Shown: one piece after another, positions 8,118 to 16,566 of the stretch
Position numbering within the stretch: the stretch's first letter is position 1
Layout: each line of letters starts with the position of its first letter
Source: Pseudomonas mendocina
GTDB lineage: Bacteria; Pseudomonadota; Gammaproteobacteria; Pseudomonadales; Pseudomonadaceae
Assembly: GCF_900636545.1 (NCBI RefSeq)
Contig: NZ_LR134290.1
Coordinates: 1,860,001 to 1,924,000, forward strand
Direction of reading: 5' to 3'
DNA: 64,000 nt
Notes under the pieces: generated by a model
Databases searched by the model: none
Told to the model about the DNA's origin: nothing
The model's input: only the letters and a program-made list of their open reading frames with translations
Translations under genes and position numbers: made by a program

Positions 8118-9112
8118 GCAGCACCGCCAAGAAACCACGCCTGACCACCTCGGCGATGATCGCCTCGATTGCCTCCGAAGGGCAGCGCGTACAGTCGGCC
8201 CCATTCGGCAAGGCCCTGGTCGAACTGGCCGCCAACCGCCCGGAGATCGTCGGCCTGACCGCCGACCTGGCCAAGTACACCGATCTGCACCTGTTCGCGC
8301 AGGCCTACCCGGATCGCTTCTTTCAAATGGGCATGGCCGAGCAACTGCTGATGGCTGCTGCCGGCGGCATGGCCAAGGAAGGCTTCGTGCCGTTCGCCAC
8401 CACCTACGCGGTGTTCGCTACGCGGCGAGCCTTCGACTTCGTGCATCAGGTGATCGCCGAGGAAAATCTCAATGTGAAGCTGTGCTGCGCCTTGCCCGGC
8501 CTTACCACCGGCTACGGCCCCAGCCACCAGGCCACCGAGGACATCGCGCTGATGCGTGGCATCCCCGGCATGACCATCGTCGACCCCTGTGATGCGCTCG
8601 ATACCGAGCAGGCCGTGCCGCAGATCGCTGCGCACAACGGCCCGGTTTATATGCGCCTGCTGCGCGGCAACGTGCCGCTGGTACTCGACGAGTACGGCTA
8701 CAGCTTCGAACTGGGCAAGGCCAAGATGCTGCGTGATGGCCGCGACGTGCTGGTGATCTCGTCCGGCATCCTGACCATGCGCGCGCTGGAAGTGGCCAAG
8801 GCGCTGGAGGCGGACCGGATCGACGTCGGCGTGTTGCACGTGCCCACCATCAAGCCGCTCGACGTGGCGACCATCCTGCGTGAAGCCGGAAAGGCCGGGC
8901 GCCTCGTGGTCGTGGCGGAGAACCACAGCTCGGTCGGCGGGCTTGGCGAAGCCGTGGCCACCGCGCTGCTGACTGCCGGGGTGACTCCGCAATTTCGCCA
9001 GATCGCGCTGCCCGATGCCTTCCTGGACGCCGGTGCGCTGCCAACGCTGCATGACCGTTACGGTATTTCCACCGAGGCGATGTCGGCCACCATCAAGGGT
9101 TGGCTCGGCTGA
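8114..9112 (+). CDS. Transketolase, C-terminal (Pyr) subunit
   Basis: The pyrimidine-binding and C-terminal half of the split transketolase, 332 residues. The conserved catalytic glutamate that activates TPP is in GMAEQ (Glu76). The transketolase_C domain follows from about residue 200 (DVLVISSGILTM, then VVVAENHSSVGGLGEA). The start ATG overlaps the stop of the N-terminal subunit gene, with AGGGAG seven bases upstream; an in-frame upstream ATG at 8066 would lie deep inside that gene. The SDR gene follows 65 bp downstream. The two chains together account for a complete transketolase or 1-deoxyxylulose-5-phosphate synthase-like fold; the latter is less likely because the family is always fused. 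Confidence 0.9.
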   Translation: MSSTAKKPRLTTSAMIASIASEGQRVQSAPFGKALVELAANRPEIVGLTADLAKYTDLHLFAQAYPDRFFQMGMAEQLLMAAAGGMAKEGFVPFATTYAVFATRRAFDFVHQVIAEENLNVKLCCALPGLTTGYGPSHQATEDIALMRGIPGMTIVDPCDALDTEQAVPQIAAHNGPVYMRLLRGNVPLVLDEYGYSFELGKAKMLRDGRDVLVISSGILTMRALEVAKALEADRIDVGVLHVPTIKPLDVATILREAGKAGRLVVVAENHSSVGGLGEAVATALLTAGVTPQFRQIALPDAFLDAGALPTLHDRYGISTEAMSATIKGWLG

Positions 9113-9177
9113 ACTTGGCGCGACCTCGACCCTGTATCCACGCGCCGCCCGACGGCGCAACTGCAAGGAATCCATAC

Positions 9178-9942
9178 ATGAACAACGCTCTTCTGCTCGA
9201 CGGCAAGGTAGCCATGATTTCGGGCGCGGCCTCGGCGCGCGGCATCGGCCTGGCTACTGCTCGCCTGTTCGCCAGCCATGGCGCCACGGTGGCCATTCTC
9301 GATCTCGATGAGGGGGCTGCCATCGAAGCGGCGGCTGCCATCGGCCCGCAGCATCGCGGCTATGCCTGCAACGTGGCCGACAAGGACGCCTGCCTGCAGG
9401 CCACCGAGCGTGCCATCGCCGACTTCGGTCGCATCGACGTGCTGATCAACAATGCCGGCATTACCCAGCCGGTGAAGACCCTGGAAATCGACCCGGCAAG
9501 CTGGGATCGCATCCTCGACGTCAACCTGCGCGGCGTGTTGTACCTGTCCCAGGCCGTCATTCCACACATGCAGGCCCAGGGCAGCGGTTCCATCGCCTGC
9601 ATGTCGTCGGTGTCGGCCCAGCGTGGCGGCGGCATCCTCGGCGGCCCGCACTACTCGGCAGCGAAGGCCGGTGTGCTGGGGCTGGCCAAGGCCATGGCGC
9701 GCGAATTCGGGCCGAGCAACATCCGCGTCAATTGCGTCACCCCCGGCCTGATCCAGACCGACATCAGCGCCGGCAAGCTCAGCGATCAACAGAAGGCCGA
9801 GATTGCCGCCAGCATCCCGCTCAATCGCCTGGGCAACGCCGAGGAAGTCGCTGGTGCCTATCTGTTCCTGGCTTCGAATCTGTCGGCCTACATCACCGGT
9901 GCGGTGATCGACGTCAACGGTGGCATGCTCATCCACGGTTGA
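9178..9942 (+). CDS. SDR-family NAD(P)-dependent oxidoreductase
   Basis: A 254-residue classical short-chain dehydrogenase. It has the nucleotide-binding loop SGAASARGIG (15-24), an acidic residue after beta-2 (Asp43) favouring NAD(H), NNAG (92-95), the active-site Ser of MSSVS (144-145) and YSAAK (160-164). The start is ATG 9178, with AAGGAA seven bases upstream. It lies between the transketolase pair and the TRAP genes on the same strand and probably oxidises a hydroxyl group of the imported compound, giving the ketose or keto-acid the transketolase needs. The order of steps is inference. Confidence 0.88.
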   Translation: MNNALLLDGKVAMISGAASARGIGLATARLFASHGATVAILDLDEGAAIEAAAAIGPQHRGYACNVADKDACLQATERAIADFGRIDVLINNAGITQPVKTLEIDPASWDRILDVNLRGVLYLSQAVIPHMQAQGSGSIACMSSVSAQRGGGILGGPHYSAAKAGVLGLAKAMAREFGPSNIRVNCVTPGLIQTDISAGKLSDQQKAEIAASIPLNRLGNAEEVAGAYLFLASNLSAYITGAVIDVNGGMLIHG

Positions 9943-10041
9943 GTAATACCCGGTGCAGGTGAGGGCTCTGCCGCTCGCACCTGCAACCTGCAGCAAGCAA
10001 GACATGCAGACAACATCAATAAAAAAAGCAAGGTGAAGCTC

Positions 10042-11016
10042 ATGAAAAAGACACTGATCGCACTCACCGCGACCTTGGCACTGGCTACTGCCTCCACCAG
10101 TTGGGCGCAACAGGTACTGCGCCTCTCCCACAACGCCGCGCCGGGTAACCCGAAGGCGGTGGCGTCCCTGAAGTTCGCGGAACTGGTCGAGCAAAAGACC
10201 GAAGGTCGGGTGAAGGTCGAGGTGGGTGGCAGCGCCCAGTTCGGCGACGACGTCGAATCGCTGACCAACATGCGCCTGGGCACGCTGGCGTTCAGCACCA
10301 ACTCCCAGGGCAGCACCGCCGGCGTGGTACCGGAATTCAACCTGGTCGGCCTGCCGTTCCTGTTCCGTGATCTCGAACACGCCTACAAGGTGGTCGATGG
10401 CCCGGTCGGCGCCAAGCTCGACGAGGCAGCCAACAAGAAGGGGCTGGTGGTGCTGGCGCTGTGGGACAACGGCATTCGCCACACCAGCAACAATAAACGT
10501 CCGATCTTGAAGACTGAAGACCTGCAGGGAATCAAGGTGCGTACGCCGCCGGATGCCATGACCCTGGACATCTTCAAGGCGCTTGGCGCCAACCCCGGTC
10601 CGCTGGCGTTCTCCGAGTTGTACATCGCCTTGCAACAAGGGGTGTTCGACGGCCAGGAAAACCCGCTGATGAACGTCTATTCCTCGAAACTCTACGAGGT
10701 GCAGAAGTACATCTCCTTGACCGGGCATAAATACGAGACCACGCCGTTGCTGGCCAGCAAGATGATCTGGGCCTCGCTGTCCAAGGCCGACCAGCAGGCG
10801 ATCAAGGAGGCCGCTGCAGAGGCCGGCAAGCTCAACCGCGAGATGTCCCTGGCTGCCGATATCGAGTTGCGCACCAAGCTCACCGAAGCCGGCGTCGAGA
10901 TCAACGAAATCGACCAGGCCGAGTTCGCCGCCAAGACCAAGCCGGTCTATGACAAGTGGTCGAAGCAGTACCCCGAACTGGTCGAGCTGATCGTCACGGA
11001 GGCGGGCAAGCAATGA
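10042..11016 (+). CDS. dctP: TRAP transporter substrate-binding protein (DctP type)
   Basis: A 324-residue periplasmic solute receptor of a tripartite ATP-independent transporter. The Sec signal peptide ends at SWA (1-22). Arg167 in GIKVRTPP is the residue that usually salt-bridges the ligand carboxylate, so the substrate is probably an organic or sugar acid. The start is ATG 10042, with AAGGTG six bases upstream. A weak hairpin (GCAGGTG...CACCTGC) sits in the 99-bp spacer before it and may tune expression. The stop overlaps the start of the small membrane subunit. The symbol denotes the family, not C4-dicarboxylate specificity. Confidence 0.92.
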   Translation: MKKTLIALTATLALATASTSWAQQVLRLSHNAAPGNPKAVASLKFAELVEQKTEGRVKVEVGGSAQFGDDVESLTNMRLGTLAFSTNSQGSTAGVVPEFNLVGLPFLFRDLEHAYKVVDGPVGAKLDEAANKKGLVVLALWDNGIRHTSNNKRPILKTEDLQGIKVRTPPDAMTLDIFKALGANPGPLAFSELYIALQQGVFDGQENPLMNVYSSKLYEVQKYISLTGHKYETTPLLASKMIWASLSKADQQAIKEAAAEAGKLNREMSLAADIELRTKLTEAGVEINEIDQAEFAAKTKPVYDKWSKQYPELVELIVTEAGKQ

Positions 11017-11579
11017 TGGCCGCTCAAAACCCCGGCAAGGAAACGGCGCAGGCCGGTGCTCTGACGCAGGTGGTGAAGTGGGTGGACAGCGCAATCGTGG
11101 CCGCCAGCGTGGCGGTCGTGATTGCGGCACTGGTGGCCATGTTCGTAGCGCTGATGGCCGAGGTAGTCGTGCGCTACCTAACCAATCAGGGCATGGGCTG
11201 GCCTACCGAGATACCCAATATCCTGTTTCCCTGGCTGGTCATGGGCGGCATCGTGCTGGCTGCCCAGCGTGGTCAGCACATCGCCGTCACTGCCATCCAG
11301 GGCTGGTTGGGGCGCGGTGGCAACCGGCTGTTGCTGATCGGCCATCAACTGCTGATCACCGCCACCTTCTTCTACCTGGCCTGGGTCGGTCTCGACGTGA
11401 TCGAGATCACCGGCGGCGAGATCTACCCCGTCACCGGAATTTCGGCGAGATGGGCTTATCTGGCCATGATCACCGGGTTCGTCGGCCTTGGCCTGACCGC
11501 GTTGACCACGCTGGTTCATCTGCTGCAAGCCGGCGATCCGCTCGCCGTCCGTGCTCATAACATCGAGGACGACCTATGA
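11013..11579 (+). CDS. dctQ: TRAP transporter small permease (DctQ type)
   Basis: A 188-residue protein with four predicted transmembrane helices: about 25-50, 68-88, 105-127 and 147-170. This is the usual topology of the DctQ subunit, which pairs with DctM in the inner membrane. The WPTEIPNILFPWLV stretch is typical. The start codon overlaps the dctP stop (ATGATG, either Met possible), with GGAGG nine bases upstream, and the stop overlaps the dctM start (ATGA). These overlaps make P, Q and M one translationally coupled unit. Confidence 0.9.
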   Translation: MMAAQNPGKETAQAGALTQVVKWVDSAIVAASVAVVIAALVAMFVALMAEVVVRYLTNQGMGWPTEIPNILFPWLVMGGIVLAAQRGQHIAVTAIQGWLGRGGNRLLLIGHQLLITATFFYLAWVGLDVIEITGGEIYPVTGISARWAYLAMITGFVGLGLTALTTLVHLLQAGDPLAVRAHNIEDDL

Positions 11580-12835
11580 CCCTCATGATGCTTCTGGTCT
11601 TCGCCGTGTTGCTGGCACTGGCAGTACCGGTCGGTTATGCACTGCTGATCAGCTCGGGGCTGGCGGCTGTCGCCGTTGGCGGCATCCCCAGCGTGGCGGC
11701 GATCGTGAAGATCTTTCAGCCCACGCAGAGCTTCCCGCTGCTGGCCATCCCGTTCTTCATGCTATCCGGCAGCCTGATGATGGGCGGCACGCTGGGCAAG
11801 CGCCTGATCGACTTCGCCACCATGCTGGTCGGCCGCTTCCATGGTGGGCTTGGCCAGGTCACGGTGGTCGGCTCGACCGTGTTCGGCGGGGTATCCGGTT
11901 CGGCCGTGGCGGAGGCCTCGGCGCTTGGCTCGATGCTGATTCCCTGGCAGAAGCGCGAGGGCTATCCGGGCGCCTTCGCCGCTGCCGCAACCGCGTCGTC
12001 GGCGACCATCGCCGGGCTGATTCCGCCGTCGATTCCGTTGATTCTCTACGCCGCCGTATCCAACCAGTCGATTGCTGCGCTGTTTCTCGCCGGCCTGGTA
12101 CCGGGGCTGTTGCTGTGCGTCGGCTTCATGCTGACCTGCTACCTGTCAGGCCGTCTGCGTGGCTTCAAGCGCCTGGCCAGTGAGATCACCTTCAAGGGTG
12201 TGCTGCGCGTGACGATCGCTGCTGCACCGGCGCTGGCGATGCCGGCCTTCATCGTGGTGTTGCTGCGTGCTGGTATCGCCACGCCGACCGAGGTCAGCGT
12301 GCTGGCGGTGTTCTACGGCTTGATGGTGAGCATGCTGGTCTATCGCGACCTGACTCTGCGCCGGCTCTACGACGCTTTGGTACACACCGCGATCACCACC
12401 GGTGTGGTGATGCTGGTGATCGCCGCCTCGAACCTAGTGGGTTATGTGCTGACTGTCGAGTCGGTGCCAACCGCCGTGGCCGAGTGGACCGCACGAACCC
12501 TGAGTTCGCCGTGGATGGTCATCCTCATGCTCAACCTGATCATGGTGGTGGTAGGCATGTTCCTCGACCTGCCGGCGGCGATCCTGCTGCTGGGGCCGAC
12601 CTTCGTCGCCATCGGCAACGCCATCGGTCTCGACCTGACCCAGCTCGGCATCATGATGGTGGTCAACCTGAGCATCGGCCTGTTTACCCCGCCGGTGGGC
12701 ACCACGCTGTTCATCGCCTCGGCGATTTCCCGCGAGAAGGTTGGGGCCGTGGTGCGCGAGCTGTGGCCGTTCTACCTGGTGGCGATCATCGTGCTCGGCC
12801 TGGTCTCGTTCGTGCCGGCTTTGACCCTCTATTGA
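11576..12835 (+). CDS. dctM: TRAP transporter large permease (DctM type)
   Basis: A 419-residue, hydrophobic 12-helix sodium-coupled permease of the DctM/DedA-like transporter superfamily. Recognisable family stretches are FPLLAIPFFMLSGSLM, GGVSGSAVAEASALG and GLIPPSIPLILYA. Together with DctP and DctQ it completes the TRAP transporter, which imports the operon's substrate using a sodium gradient. Full length for the family. The downstream dehydrogenase gene starts 48 bp later with its own ribosome binding site. Confidence 0.92.
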   Translation: MTLMMLLVFAVLLALAVPVGYALLISSGLAAVAVGGIPSVAAIVKIFQPTQSFPLLAIPFFMLSGSLMMGGTLGKRLIDFATMLVGRFHGGLGQVTVVGSTVFGGVSGSAVAEASALGSMLIPWQKREGYPGAFAAAATASSATIAGLIPPSIPLILYAAVSNQSIAALFLAGLVPGLLLCVGFMLTCYLSGRLRGFKRLASEITFKGVLRVTIAAAPALAMPAFIVVLLRAGIATPTEVSVLAVFYGLMVSMLVYRDLTLRRLYDALVHTAITTGVVMLVIAASNLVGYVLTVESVPTAVAEWTARTLSSPWMVILMLNLIMVVVGMFLDLPAAILLLGPTFVAIGNAIGLDLTQLGIMMVVNLSIGLFTPPVGTTLFIASAISREKVGAVVRELWPFYLVAIIVLGLVSFVPALTLY

Positions 12836-12883
12836 TCGATGCGCCACGGTTCATGCCCGGGGCGCGCTCTGCAAGGAGTTTCC

Positions 12884-13762
12884 ATGACTACGATTGCATT
12901 TGCCGGGCTTGGCTCGATGGGGCTGCCCATGGCCAAGAACCTGCTCGCCGCCGGCCACGTTGTGCGCGGTATCGACCTTAACCCTGTGGCACTCGCCACG
13001 CTTGCCGAGGCTGGCGGGCAGCCAGCCGACGCCGTCTCTGCTGCCAGCGGTGCCGATGTGCTGATCCTGATGGTGGTCAATGCTGCCCAGGCCGAGCAGG
13101 TGTTGTTCGACAACGGCGCACTGGAGGCACTGGCCGAGCATGGCATCGTCTGCCTGATGGCGACCTGTCCACCGGCTGCCGTCGAGCGCATCGCCGCGCG
13201 GGTGAGGGCAGCGAGACGCCGCTTCGTCGATGCCCCGGTCTCGGGCGGCACCGCAGGCGCCATCGCCGGCTCGCTGACCATCATGGCGGCCTGTGAACGC
13301 GACACCTTCGAGGTGGTGCAGCCGGTGTTCGAGGGCATTGGCCAGCGCATCTTCCATGTCGGTGAGCGAGCCGGGCAGGGCGCCACGGTCAAGGCCGTCA
13401 ACCAGTTGCTGTGCGGCGTGCATATCGCCGTGGTAGCCGAAGCCTTCGCGCTGGCGGCCAAGGTCGGGGTCGAGCTGCCGGTACTGCTGGAAATCATGGG
13501 CGGCTCGGCGGCCTCGAGCTGGATGCTCAAGGATCGCGGCCCGCGCATGTTGCAGGCCGAGCCTGAGGTCAGCAGCGCGGTGGACATCTTCGTCAAGGAC
13601 CTGGGCATCGTCCTCGAAGCCGGGCGCGACGCGCAGGCTGCGTTGCCGATTGCCGCCGTGGCGCACCAACTGTTCCTCGCTACCTCCGGGCGCGGTGAGG
13701 GGCGGGTGGACGACAGCCAGGTGATCCGCAGCTATTACGCCCTCAACGGTACACCGACGTAA
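12884..13762 (+). CDS. 3-hydroxyisobutyrate dehydrogenase-family (beta-hydroxyacid) dehydrogenase
   Basis: A 292-residue NAD(P)-dependent beta-hydroxyacid dehydrogenase. It shows the Rossmann motif GLGSMG (8-13), the substrate-binding signature DAPVSGG (116-122) and the catalytic Lys170 in TVKAVNQ. The family includes tartronate semialdehyde reductase, 3-hydroxyisobutyrate dehydrogenase and L-threonate dehydrogenase (LtnD). The usual LtnD partners (a kinase, an aldolase-type decarboxylase and an isomerase) are absent here, so threonate use is not supported. The start is ATG 12884, with AAGGAG five bases upstream; an earlier in-frame ATG at 12839 has none. Same strand and probably same operon as the TRAP genes. 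Confidence 0.88.
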   Translation: MTTIAFAGLGSMGLPMAKNLLAAGHVVRGIDLNPVALATLAEAGGQPADAVSAASGADVLILMVVNAAQAEQVLFDNGALEALAEHGIVCLMATCPPAAVERIAARVRAARRRFVDAPVSGGTAGAIAGSLTIMAACERDTFEVVQPVFEGIGQRIFHVGERAGQGATVKAVNQLLCGVHIAVVAEAFALAAKVGVELPVLLEIMGGSAASSWMLKDRGPRMLQAEPEVSSAVDIFVKDLGIVLEAGRDAQAALPIAAVAHQLFLATSGRGEGRVDDSQVIRSYYALNGTPT

Positions 13763-13809
13763 GGCTGAGTCGCCCAGCCCCTCTAATCGCCAGCGGCTAA
13801 GGTTGTCCC

Positions 13810-14685
13810 ATGCTCGTGCAGATCGTGAGCATCGTTTTCCCTGTGTTCACGGTCATAGCGGTGGGCTACCTGTATGGTCGCAAGCATCGCCCGGACATGA
13901 TCGCCACCAACCAGGTCAACATGGGCATCTTCTTGCCCGCGCTGATCTTTTCTGCGCTGGCGGGCAAGAGTGTCGACTTGGCCGAGGTGCAGATGACCGC
14001 GCTCGGTGGCCTGGTCATCGTGCTCGGCTCCGGCCTGCTTGGCTGGCCTATCGCCCGTCGGCTGGGCTATGCACCGAAAACCCTGCTGCCGCCGATGATG
14101 TTCAAGAACGCCGGCAACATGGGGTTGCCACTGCTGCTGTTCGCCTTCGGCGAGCAGGTTCTACCGGCAGCGGTGGTGCTGTTTCTGGTGGAAAACGTCC
14201 TGCATTTCGCCATCGCCACCTGGTGGCTGGGGCGCAACGCCAGGGTGTGGGGGCTGCTTCGCGAGCCGGTAATCATCGCCGGAGTGGCCGGCGTGCTGGT
14301 AAGCATGTCGGGCATCGCCATGTGGCCGCCTTTTCTCTCCGCCATCAAGATCATCGCCGACGTATCCACGGGCTTGATGCTGTTTTCCCTTGGCGTACGC
14401 CTGAACACCGCGCCCTTCGCGCAGTGGCGCATCGGCACGGTCGGTGCCGTGGCGACACCGCTGACCGGCATGCTGATCGCCTACCTGTTCTGCCTGGCGT
14501 TTGGCCTGTCGGATCGCGAAACGGACATCCTACTGATCTTCGGCGCGCTGCCGCCAGCGGTGCTCAATTTCATGTTCGCCGAGCGCTATGCCCAGGAGCC
14601 AGAGAAGGTCGCGTCGATCGTGATCCTGGGCAATCTGATTGCGCTGTTTTCCATCTCGTTGGCGCTGGCCTTGCGGCTGGCGTAG
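13810..14685 (+). CDS. AEC-family (auxin efflux carrier-like) permease
   Basis: A 291-residue membrane protein with about ten hydrophobic segments arranged as two inverted halves. Family-typical stretches include NMGIFLPALIFSAL, FKNAGNMGLPLLLFAFG and the proline-containing ALPPAVLNFMF near the C-terminus. AEC proteins transport carboxylates such as malate, in either direction. It follows the dehydrogenase gene by 47 bp on the same strand and may be the last gene of the catabolic operon, possibly exporting an acid by-product. It could also be expressed separately. Confidence 0.85.
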   Translation: MLVQIVSIVFPVFTVIAVGYLYGRKHRPDMIATNQVNMGIFLPALIFSALAGKSVDLAEVQMTALGGLVIVLGSGLLGWPIARRLGYAPKTLLPPMMFKNAGNMGLPLLLFAFGEQVLPAAVVLFLVENVLHFAIATWWLGRNARVWGLLREPVIIAGVAGVLVSMSGIAMWPPFLSAIKIIADVSTGLMLFSLGVRLNTAPFAQWRIGTVGAVATPLTGMLIAYLFCLAFGLSDRETDILLIFGALPPAVLNFMFAERYAQEPEKVASIVILGNLIALFSISLALALRLA

Positions 14686-14758
14686 AGGGACTAGTGAATA
14701 CCCTCCGCGCTGTCTCGGGGTGCCAGGGCCAACTAGAGGTTCCCATTTGCGGCGCGCG

Positions 14759-16378
14759 TCAGACTACGAATCGAGTCACCAACTGATTCAGGTTGATTGC
14801 CAACTGGGACATCTCGCCGCAAGCGCTCGCTGTTTGGCTGGCGCCTGCGGCGCTCTGCGAAGCAAGGTCACGGATACGCAAAAGGTTCTGATCCACCTCG
14901 CGTGCGACATGAGACTGCTCTTCGGACGCTGTCGCGATCTGAAGGTTGCGTTCATTGATATGAGAGATCGCCGTTGCGATTTGATCCAGAGAGCTACTGG
15001 CTTCCTGAGCGATATCGAGGGATTGGTTAGCCAAATCGCGGCTGGTGCCCATTGCCTGAACCGCTTGCTCGGAATCAGTCTGAATGGCGGCAATCATTTG
15101 CTCGATTTCTTGAGTCGACATCTGAGTGCGATGAGCCAACGCCCTGACTTCGTCAGCGACCACTGCGAAGCCACGCCCTTGTTCGCCAGCTCGGGCGGCT
15201 TCGATTGCAGCATTCAAGGCCAGGAGGTTGGTCTGTTCTGCGATCCCGCGGATAACTTCCACGACCTTGGAGATATTCTGTGCGCGATCCGATAACCCCT
15301 GTATCTGCACGCTCGTTTCTTCGACGTTGCCACTCAGTCGCTGGATCGACTTCAGGGTCTGCGCCACTCGCTCCAAACCGGCCACCGTGAAACCCTGCGT
15401 ACGCTTCGACTCTTCAGAGGCAGACTCAGCATTGCGGGCCACTTCATCCACGGCGGCACTCATCTCCGTAACAGCCGTCGCGGCCTGATTGACTTCGTCA
15501 TTTTGAGACACGAGGCCCCGGCTGGAGGCTTCTGTAACTGCCGTCATCTCTTCGGCCGCTGAAGCCAACTGCGTGGATGAGTCCGATATTTGCACAATCG
15601 TATCGCGCAGGTTCTGCTGCATTTGCGCGAGTGCCTTGAGCAACCTACCTGCCTCGTCGGTGCCGCTTGCGTGCACTGCTTTCGACAGATCGCTACTCGC
15701 AATTCGCTCTGCTACGGACAATGCATCACCTATGGGAGCCGTAATGCTCTTGGTCAGTAGGGTGGCGAGAACGATGGTCATCACCAACACCACGATGACT
15801 ATCCCGATAACCAGTGCCAGACCTGACGAGTAGATTTCAGCCGCAGTCTGACCTGCTTGCTGAGCGCCCTTATTGTTGAACTCAGTGAGTTCCTTGATCT
15901 GTTCTTCCATCTTGTTCGTCAGCGGGCGAATGCCTGTGCTGACAAGATTCACTGCAGAAGAAACATCACCGGCCCTCATCATGGGTTCGAGTAGGTCCAG
16001 CTGCCTGGCATAGGCGTCGGCGCTGTCTTTTACTGCGGTAAACAGCGTGCGCTCCGTATCGCTGACGACCATCGGTTCGTAGTCTGCGACCGCATCCATC
16101 AAAGCTTTGCGGTACCCGGGGAAGCTGTCGATGGTGCGCTGGATGCTTTGAGGGTCCGCCAGGCCTCGTTGGGTTTCGAGCCTTAGCCGCAGCGTAGCGG
16201 CGTTCATGACCCCGGTCTGGCGAACGCTGGCCATCCAGTTCTGCTCAACGTCGATTTCAATATCGCGCAGCTTTCCCATCTCTAGCACGGCGACCACGCC
16301 GAGCACGAAAACGAGCCCGACAATCAGTGCGAAGAAGAGGGCTGCTCGTGGAGCCAGGTTGAGATTTCTAAAGCTCAT
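14759..16378 (-). CDS. Methyl-accepting chemotaxis protein with 4-helix-bundle sensor
   Basis: A 539-residue transmembrane chemoreceptor. TM1 is at about 12-32, and a periplasmic four-helix-bundle-like sensor spans about 35-183, with no Cache or PAS features. TM2 is at 185-207, HAMP at about 208-262 and the coiled-coil signalling domain from about 285 to the end. The hairpin tip includes [20 protein letters not shown], the CheA/CheW contact region, at 377-396. There is no C-terminal pentapeptide for CheR docking. It is convergent with the AEC gene. The ligand is unknown; placement beside the transport operon suggests, weakly, chemotaxis to the same compound. Confidence 0.93.
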   Translation of the reverse strand: MSFRNLNLAPRAALFFALIVGLVFVLGVVAVLEMGKLRDIEIDVEQNWMASVRQTGVMNAATLRLRLETQRGLADPQSIQRTIDSFPGYRKALMDAVADYEPMVVSDTERTLFTAVKDSADAYARQLDLLEPMMRAGDVSSAVNLVSTGIRPLTNKMEEQIKELTEFNNKGAQQAGQTAAEIYSSGLALVIGIVIVVLVMTIVLATLLTKSITAPIGDALSVAERIASSDLSKAVHASGTDEAGRLLKALAQMQQNLRDTIVQISDSSTQLASAAEEMTAVTEASSRGLVSQNDEVNQAATAVTEMSAAVDEVARNAESASEESKRTQGFTVAGLERVAQTLKSIQRLSGNVEETSVQIQGLSDRAQNISKVVEVIRGIAEQTNLLALNAAIEAARAGEQGRGFAVVADEVRALAHRTQMSTQEIEQMIAAIQTDSEQAVQAMGTSRDLANQSLDIAQEASSSLDQIATAISHINERNLQIATASEEQSHVAREVDQNLLRIRDLASQSAAGASQTASACGEMSQLAINLNQLVTRFVV

Positions 16379-16566
16379 AGGACGTTTCCAGAAATGGTGG
16401 AGGCGGATGGCCTGCCAAAGCTATCGGCGCTGCTAGAAAAAGTTTTAGATGCGTGGAGAGGCTTTTCAGCGTCATTGGTCGGACCCTGGATAGGTTGATC
16501 ACGAGCTGCCAGTGAAGACTTCGTATGCTGGCTGAGTCAGGCTGTTAGTTGGTCTATTCATGGGTG

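Noticed and set aside
9058..11130. 690-codon open frame on the minus strand opposite the SDR, dctP and dctQ genes
   Set aside because: It is antisense to well-supported genes with motifs and ribosome binding sites; its translation is low complexity and matches no family. High GC leaves such frames open.
12884..13762. L-threonate dehydrogenase (LtnD) identity
   Set aside because: Same family, but the partner kinase, decarboxylase and isomerase genes of that pathway are absent from the operon.
13803..14786. 327-codon plus-strand frame overlapping the AEC permease gene
   Set aside because: Arg/His/Gly-rich translation without hydrophobic segments; the AEC frame gives a proper membrane protein.
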